From PALSA-1006 sp041660815 (lineage in GTDB: Bacteria > Pseudomonadota > Gammaproteobacteria > Burkholderiales > Gallionellaceae): 64,000 nucleotides of DNA. Shown here piece by piece: positions 59,399-64,000 of the stretch; position 1 is the stretch's first letter, and the number at the start of each line of letters is the position of its first letter. The position numbers were made by a program, and so were the translations under genes. The notes under the pieces were generated by a model. That model did not search any database. It was given only the letters and a program-made list of their open reading frames with translations, and was not told the DNA's origin. The stretch spans positions 1-64,000 of the forward strand of contig JBAZVN010000017.1 of the NCBI GenBank assembly GCA_041660815.1, given 5' to 3'.

Positions 59399-62300
59399 TT
59401 ATAAAGTGTGGGGGGCAGCACGGAGTGCTTGAAGCGCCGTATCAAAATCAAACTGATGAATACTGTTTTCTATCTTGCGAAACTGATCCGGGAATGCCGC
59501 ATTGAGCAGTTCGGCATTTTCATCCAGTACATCTCCCGCTTCAGCATCATCATCGGAAAGCAGCACTATTAATTTATCGCACACAATTTTCAGATGCTCA
59601 GAATCAACCTCAACTAAAGTTTGCGCAGCTTGCGCTGGCAACTTTTGCTCTAATTGAGAAATAAAATAGTCGAGATGTTTTTTGAGCCCTTTGATTAAAC
59701 CATCAACTTCTTCACGCGAACGGCGTTGCTTAATGGCCGCTTCAACCTGTGCCGCATGCTCCTGCAAATTCGTGGCGCCGATGTTGCCGGAAACGCCTTT
59801 TAAGGTATGGGCAAGGCGTTCTGCTGTACTCCATTCATTACTATCCAACTCTATGAGCATCTTGTCGACCGCAAATTTTTGTCCTGCGACAAACTTGCGC
59901 AACATTGAAAGGTACAGTGCTTTTTTGCCCAGCACACGATGCAAACCACCTACCATATCCAAACCGTCAATGTGAGCCGGCAATTCAATTTGTTGCACAA
60001 TATCTGGAGCCACTTTAATTGCGCCGGATTGCGGCTTAATCTCTACCGGCTGCTGATCATTTTTGGGTTTGATCCATTTCAGCAACGCCTTCCACAAATC
60101 TTCCGGCTCTATCGGTTTTGCGACATGATCATCCATGCCTGCCGCCATACAGCGATCACGATCACCCTGCATTGCATTGGCAGTCATCGCCACAATCGGC
60201 AAATTTTTACAGCGCGCATCTTTGCGAATTTCCTGTGTGGCGGTAATGCCATCCATCACCGGCATCTGCATATCCATCAATACGATGTCATATTTGCCGC
60301 TCGCTACTTTCTCTACGGCAATCTGCCCGTTTTCAGCAAGCTCTACCTCAAATCCGGCCTCCTGCAACAGCTCAGTTGCAACCTCTTGATTTAATTCATT
60401 ATCTTCGACCAGTAAAATGCGCGCACCGGCAATTATTCCAAGCTTTTTAAAGCTGTCACTCATTATGCTTTCCGAGCCGAATGAGCCAATCACATTACCC
60501 CCCAAAAGACTCACCACACTATCAAATAATACTGACGCGCTAACTGGCTTAACCAGCACATTGTCAATGCCGGCGTCCTGCGCAGATTTAATGAATTCTT
60601 CACTTCCGTTAGGCGCCATCATCATCATGTGCGGCCTACGAATCAGCGGAAGCTTTTTAAGTTGCTTGACGGTTTCAATACCATCCATTCCCGGCATTTT
60701 CCAATCCAAAAACACAATATCGTACGGTGCTCCCTGTGCTTCAGCGCGGTCCACCGCCCCCAAAGCCAATTCCCCGGAGTCGACCTGCTCCACTTTAAAG
60801 CTCATATTTCCGAGCAAATCACCCAACACGACACGGGCGTTTGCATTGTCATCCACCACCAATACGCGCTTACCCTGCAGATCATTCGCCAATACACGGG
60901 AACGTTGCTGGCCAATACTTTTTCCCAAACGGGCGGTAAACCAAAAGGTGCTGCCTTTACCAAACTCACTGCTGACGCCTACTTCTCCCCCCATCAAATT
61001 CGCCAGTTTTTTCGAGATCACCAAGCCCAATCCTGTGCCGCCAAATTTACGCGTAATCGAGGTATCCGCCTGGGAAAAGTTCTGAAACAAACGCCCGGTT
61101 TGTTCTTGCGTTAACCCAATGCCGGTGTCATGCACGGCGCAATACAACACTACGTCCTTATCGGTCTGTTCTTTTAATTCAATGACAATGTCGACCTCGC
61201 CCTGCTCGGTAAATTTAACGGCATTGTTGCTGTAATTAATGAGGATTTGCCCCAAACGCAGAGAATCACCTATCAGATAGGCCGGAACATTTTTATCAAC
61301 TTTAAAAACCAACTCCAAACCCTTTGCCGCCGTTTTTTCTGAAATGATATTGGCCACATTGTCGAGCACCTTTTCAATTTCAAATTCGGCATATTCAACC
61401 GTCAATTTGCCGGCCTCAATTTTTGATAAATCCAATACATCATTGATGATGCCCAGCAAATGGCGTCCGGAACTTTTAATCTTTTCAACATGATCTCGCT
61501 GACGCGCCGTAAGCTCGGTTTTCAAAACCAAATAGGACATACCAATGATGGCATTCATCGGGGTACGGATTTCATGACTCATATTGGAAAGAAAATCTGA
61601 TTTAGCCAGATTGGCTTTTTCTGCAGCGGCGGTAGCCAATTCCAATTGAATATTTTTGTCCTGCAATACCAGATCCAAACGTTTGCGCTCGGTGATATCA
61701 CGCGCCGCGGCAAACACGCCCTGCAACTTATTCTCGCGATTATAAAAAGTGGCGGCGTTATAGGAGACTTCCGTTTTACTGCCATCTTTGGCACACGCGG
61801 TAAGCTCATAGTCACTTACTTTTTTATCGTTTAACACCAACTTGATGCCTGCATCAGCGCGCTCCGAATCGGTAAAGAATTTTTTGAAGGGCGCACCGAT
61901 TAGTTCCGCGCGCGCATACCCGGTAAGTACTTCCATCTGCTGATTGATGTCGGTAATAATTCCAGATGGATCAGTAGTCATAAGTGCGTCGATATTCGAC
62001 TCAATCAGAGAACGCGTATAAAACTGTTGATCGCTTAAGCGCTGATCAAACAGCGCCCGCTCATCTTCAACACGTTTGCGTAGTGTCACATCGCGTAAAA
62101 CTCCGGTAAAAAATCGCTCTCCCCTGAGCCACATTTCTCGCACCACCATCTCCAGCGGAAAGGTTGTGCCATCTTTGCGCAACCCCACTCCCTGCTGCTC
62201 CAGACTGGCATTTGATTTAGAATCTGCCCCGCTAATTTTTGCCAATGCGGCACGCCGCTCTTCGCGCATATTTTCCGGTGTCAGCACAAAATAACTCTGC

Positions 62301-63607
62301 CCGATCAACTCTGCCGCGTCATATCCGAACATACGCTCGGCGGACGGATTAACTGTTTCAATTAAACCGGTATGTGCATGAATAGTAATCACACCATCCA
62401 CTACCGTATCCAGAATGGTCTGAATCACCACGGTACTGTCGCGTAACGCTTGCTGGGTAAGCGATTCGGCAGTGACATCGCGAAACACCATGACACTGCC
62501 AATCACCCGCCCGGAGCGCTCGCGAATCGGTGCACAACTGTCTGCAATTGAATGTTCCGTGCCGCCGCGCGTAATTAAAATAGTGCGTGTATTCAAGCCG
62601 TGTGTCGTGCCGTGTGCCAAAGTTTCGTAAATCGGAATAACGGCTGGTTGACGGCCTTCCTGATTGATTATGTTTAAAATTTCCTCAACCGGGCGACCGG
62701 ATGCTTCGGACATTTTCCATCCGGTTAGTTTTTCGGCAACTGGGTTAAGCAACGTTATGCAGCCCTTTTCATCTGTCGTCAGCACGGCATCGCCAATGGA
62801 GCTGAGTGTCACGCCGAGTTTTTCCTCGCTGGCCTGCAAGGTAAAGTTGAGCTGCTGTAACTTGATATTGCCTTCTTCGCGCATATCCAGTAAATGCCGC
62901 TCTTCGATCAAGCCGATTTCCTGCAATTTTTGTCGGGTTCTACTGTAAACCAGATAGGTGAAAGCCAGCGCCAGAAATAGGGTGAACAAGCTGGCAATCA
63001 CAATCACGGAAAACAATAAACGCATTTGAGATTTCATTGCATCATCATGAAATTCCAGCGCAGCTTCCTGAATTTTGATGAATTCACTCATCTCGGCCCG
63101 AATTGAACTCATCAAGTTTTCCCCGCTTGACCCAGCTAAAGGTGTCGGCGGCGTGTTGACATTGCGTATTTTTCGTTCTGCAACCATCTTGGATAAATAC
63201 GCCAATTTGGCTTCAGCCAATGACGCAATAGAATCCAGATGTTGATGTGCTTCGCTAATTAAGGTCTTTTCGCGCAACACTTTTAATTGCATATTAAGAG
63301 TGTTGCGCACCCCCCAAAAGGGTTTTAAGAATGCTTCGTCATCCGTCAATAAATATCCGCGCACACTGGTTTCGGCATCAACCATAGCCGCCAATAATGC
63401 ATTGGCCCGAGTAATCACCTGATAAGTATGTTTGCGATTTGCGGCCTCTTTTTCAATTTGCTCAAAAGCCCAGAAAGACACGGTCGCCACTAGCGCCAAG
63501 ACAATAGCCATACTTAACAACCAGTTCACCTCACGACGATTTTCGCTGATGAAAATTTTCGTTTGGCCAACATTAAACAGAGTTGCTTTGATAAATTTAA
63601 GGAGCAT
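59399..63607 (-). CDS. Hybrid sensor histidine kinase with CHASE3-like sensor, three PAS, two receivers and Hpt
   Basis: This 1402-residue inner-membrane protein has spans at about 29-48 and 198-220, around a CHASE3-like periplasmic helical region (ETSVRGYLLTDDEAFL). PAS domains follow at about 260-380, 390-510 and 530-640. The kinase core has His678 in NMSHEIRTPMNAIIGM, DTGIGLTQ and GGTGLGLVISKKL. Receivers have Asp968 (FLDWKMPGMDG) and Asp1112 (LMDMQMPVMDG); the Hpt domain has His1267 in LAHTLKGVSGNIGA. The ATG used follows AAGG; a 36-codon longer frame is less likely. It leads the operon. Confidence 0.93.
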   Translation of the reverse strand: MLLKFIKATLFNVGQTKIFISENRREVNWLLSMAIVLALVATVSFWAFEQIEKEAANRKHTYQVITRANALLAAMVDAETSVRGYLLTDDEAFLKPFWGVRNTLNMQLKVLREKTLISEAHQHLDSIASLAEAKLAYLSKMVAERKIRNVNTPPTPLAGSSGENLMSSIRAEMSEFIKIQEAALEFHDDAMKSQMRLLFSVIVIASLFTLFLALAFTYLVYSRTRQKLQEIGLIEERHLLDMREEGNIKLQQLNFTLQASEEKLGVTLSSIGDAVLTTDEKGCITLLNPVAEKLTGWKMSEASGRPVEEILNIINQEGRQPAVIPIYETLAHGTTHGLNTRTILITRGGTEHSIADSCAPIRERSGRVIGSVMVFRDVTAESLTQQALRDSTVVIQTILDTVVDGVITIHAHTGLIETVNPSAERMFGYDAAELIGQSYFVLTPENMREERRAALAKISGADSKSNASLEQQGVGLRKDGTTFPLEMVVREMWLRGERFFTGVLRDVTLRKRVEDERALFDQRLSDQQFYTRSLIESNIDALMTTDPSGIITDINQQMEVLTGYARAELIGAPFKKFFTDSERADAGIKLVLNDKKVSDYELTACAKDGSKTEVSYNAATFYNRENKLQGVFAAARDITERKRLDLVLQDKNIQLELATAAAEKANLAKSDFLSNMSHEIRTPMNAIIGMSYLVLKTELTARQRDHVEKIKSSGRHLLGIINDVLDLSKIEAGKLTVEYAEFEIEKVLDNVANIISEKTAAKGLELVFKVDKNVPAYLIGDSLRLGQILINYSNNAVKFTEQGEVDIVIELKEQTDKDVVLYCAVHDTGIGLTQEQTGRLFQNFSQADTSITRKFGGTGLGLVISKKLANLMGGEVGVSSEFGKGSTFWFTARLGKSIGQQRSRVLANDLQGKRVLVVDDNANARVVLGDLLGNMSFKVEQVDSGELALGAVDRAEAQGAPYDIVFLDWKMPGMDGIETVKQLKKLPLIRRPHMMMMAPNGSEEFIKSAQDAGIDNVLVKPVSASVLFDSVVSLLGGNVIGSFGSESIMSDSFKKLGIIAGARILLVEDNELNQEVATELLQEAGFEVELAENGQIAVEKVASGKYDIVLMDMQMPVMDGITATQEIRKDARCKNLPIVAMTANAMQGDRDRCMAAGMDDHVAKPIEPEDLWKALLKWIKPKNDQQPVEIKPQSGAIKVAPDIVQQIELPAHIDGLDMVGGLHRVLGKKALYLSMLRKFVAGQKFAVDKMLIELDSNEWSTAERLAHTLKGVSGNIGATNLQEHAAQVEAAIKQRRSREEVDGLIKGLKKHLDYFISQLEQKLPAQAAQTLVEVDSEHLKIVCDKLIVLLSDDDAEAGDVLDENAELLNAAFPDQFRKIENSIHQFDFDTALQALRAAPHTL

Positions 63608-63916
63608 GGCATGACCTTCAGACACAATGAATTTTGTTACAAATACTGGTGTTGCAGAGGCCAGACCAGCAGTAGTTTTTTGAAGGCGTTTGTTAGTGCA
63701 TGGTGAAATAGTCATTCAGCGTGTGCGGATAACTTCACAACACGGACGGCTATCATGGCGTTTAGACGAGTGTTTCTCTGTGCGTTGTCGCACAGAGAAA
63801 CACGGGGGAATGGATGACTATCTGCTTCCGTGTGAGGCACTGCAAAACTGTTGAACTTCAACATCTGCTGCGCTTGCAGCGGCGACTTAATTCAACACAC
63901 TATCCCGGGAGATCCA
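63608..63916. other. Divergent intergenic region between the sensor kinase and a secreted-protein gene
   Basis: These 309 bases lie between divergent genes and must hold both promoters. The main feature is a perfect 15-base-pair hairpin at 63770-63803. Further inverted repeats are GTTGAA/TTCAAC at about 63853-63865 and a CTGC-rich stem around 63870-63885. I did not find a consensus promoter. Confidence 0.4.
63770..63803. repeat. Perfect 15-bp inverted repeat
   Basis: Arms GTGTTTCTCTGTGCG and its exact inverse complement flank the four-base loop TTGT. No T run follows on either strand (plus side GGGGG), so it is not a standard terminator. It may be a regulator binding site or an RNA stem in a long leader of the gene at 63917, or the leader of the kinase operon. 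Confidence 0.6.
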
Positions 63917-64000
63917 ATGAATACAAATTACATTACCGCAATTCTAGCTGTTACCAGCCTGGCTTTTAGCTTGGGTGCCGTAGCGCAACCTTTGTCAAAA
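63917..64000 (+). CDS. Secreted protein of unknown function (partial, N-terminus only)
   Basis: Only 28 codons are inside the window. They encode a signal peptide (ITAILAVTSLAFSLGAVAQ, cleavage likely after AVA), followed by QPLSK, so the product is exported to the periplasm. GGGAG lies five bases before the ATG. The N-terminus resembles small periplasmic proteins of betaproteobacteria, but no family can be named from this piece. Confidence 0.7.
   Translation, partial: MNTNYITAILAVTSLAFSLGAVAQPLSK

Overview
The window looks like a betaproteobacterial chromosome, most plausibly of the Nitrosomonadales/Gallionellaceae-Methylophilaceae type. The reasons are the unbroken fusion of the rif, str, S10, spc and start of the alpha ribosomal clusters, tRNA-Trp between tuf and secE, the beta-style N-termini of L23 and L22, and the class of housekeeping genes present. 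The family-level call is an inference from gene order and protein style; no search was run.

Region 1 (1-30054, all minus strand) is the translation/transcription supercluster. Read in the direction of transcription it runs tRNA-Tyr, tRNA-Gly, tRNA-Thr, tuf, terminator, tRNA-Trp, secE, nusG, rplKAJL, rpoBC, rpsLG, fusA, tuf, then rpsJ to rpsQ (S10), rplN to secY/infA/rpmJ (spc) and rpsM, rpsK, rpsD (alpha, cut at the left edge). Promoter-like sequences sit at four classical operon starts (upstream of tRNA-Tyr, rpsL, rpsJ and rplN). Each has a GC-rich stretch right after the -10, as expected for stringently controlled promoters. The two tuf genes differ at only two bases that I could find.

Region 2 (30198-45066) holds housekeeping genes: photolyase (minus), amgK (minus) divergent from lptD-surA-pdxA (plus), then rpe-gph, trpE-trpG-trpD, and convergent prfA-hemA plus a low-molecular-weight tyrosine phosphatase on the minus strand. 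lptD, surA and amgK are envelope functions; rpe, gph and trpEGD form the familiar betaproteobacterial rpe-gph-trpEGD string, here without trpC.

Region 3 (45067-50064) is an AT-richer accessory island. It has a RelE-like/Xre toxin-antitoxin pair, a membrane protein of unknown function and a trypsin-like protease, each followed by an integron attC-like site, and a HigBA pair with a third, apparently chimeric HTH gene. No integrase is visible, so this is a small cassette cluster lacking its integrase (CALIN-like).

Region 4 (50065-56144) is mixed: a GH16 lipoprotein overlapping a DUF3820 gene, an MHS-type MFS transporter, ispB, tRNA-Pro, yceH, a shortened TpsB-like barrel gene and a small outer-membrane barrel gene.

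Region 5 (56149-63607, minus) is a four-gene signalling operon: a large hybrid histidine kinase with two receivers and an Hpt domain, a lone receiver, a receiver-HD-GYP protein and a receiver-receiver-kinase. It looks like a phosphorelay feeding cyclic-di-GMP turnover. The window ends in the first 28 codons of a secreted protein gene preceded by a perfect 15-bp hairpin.
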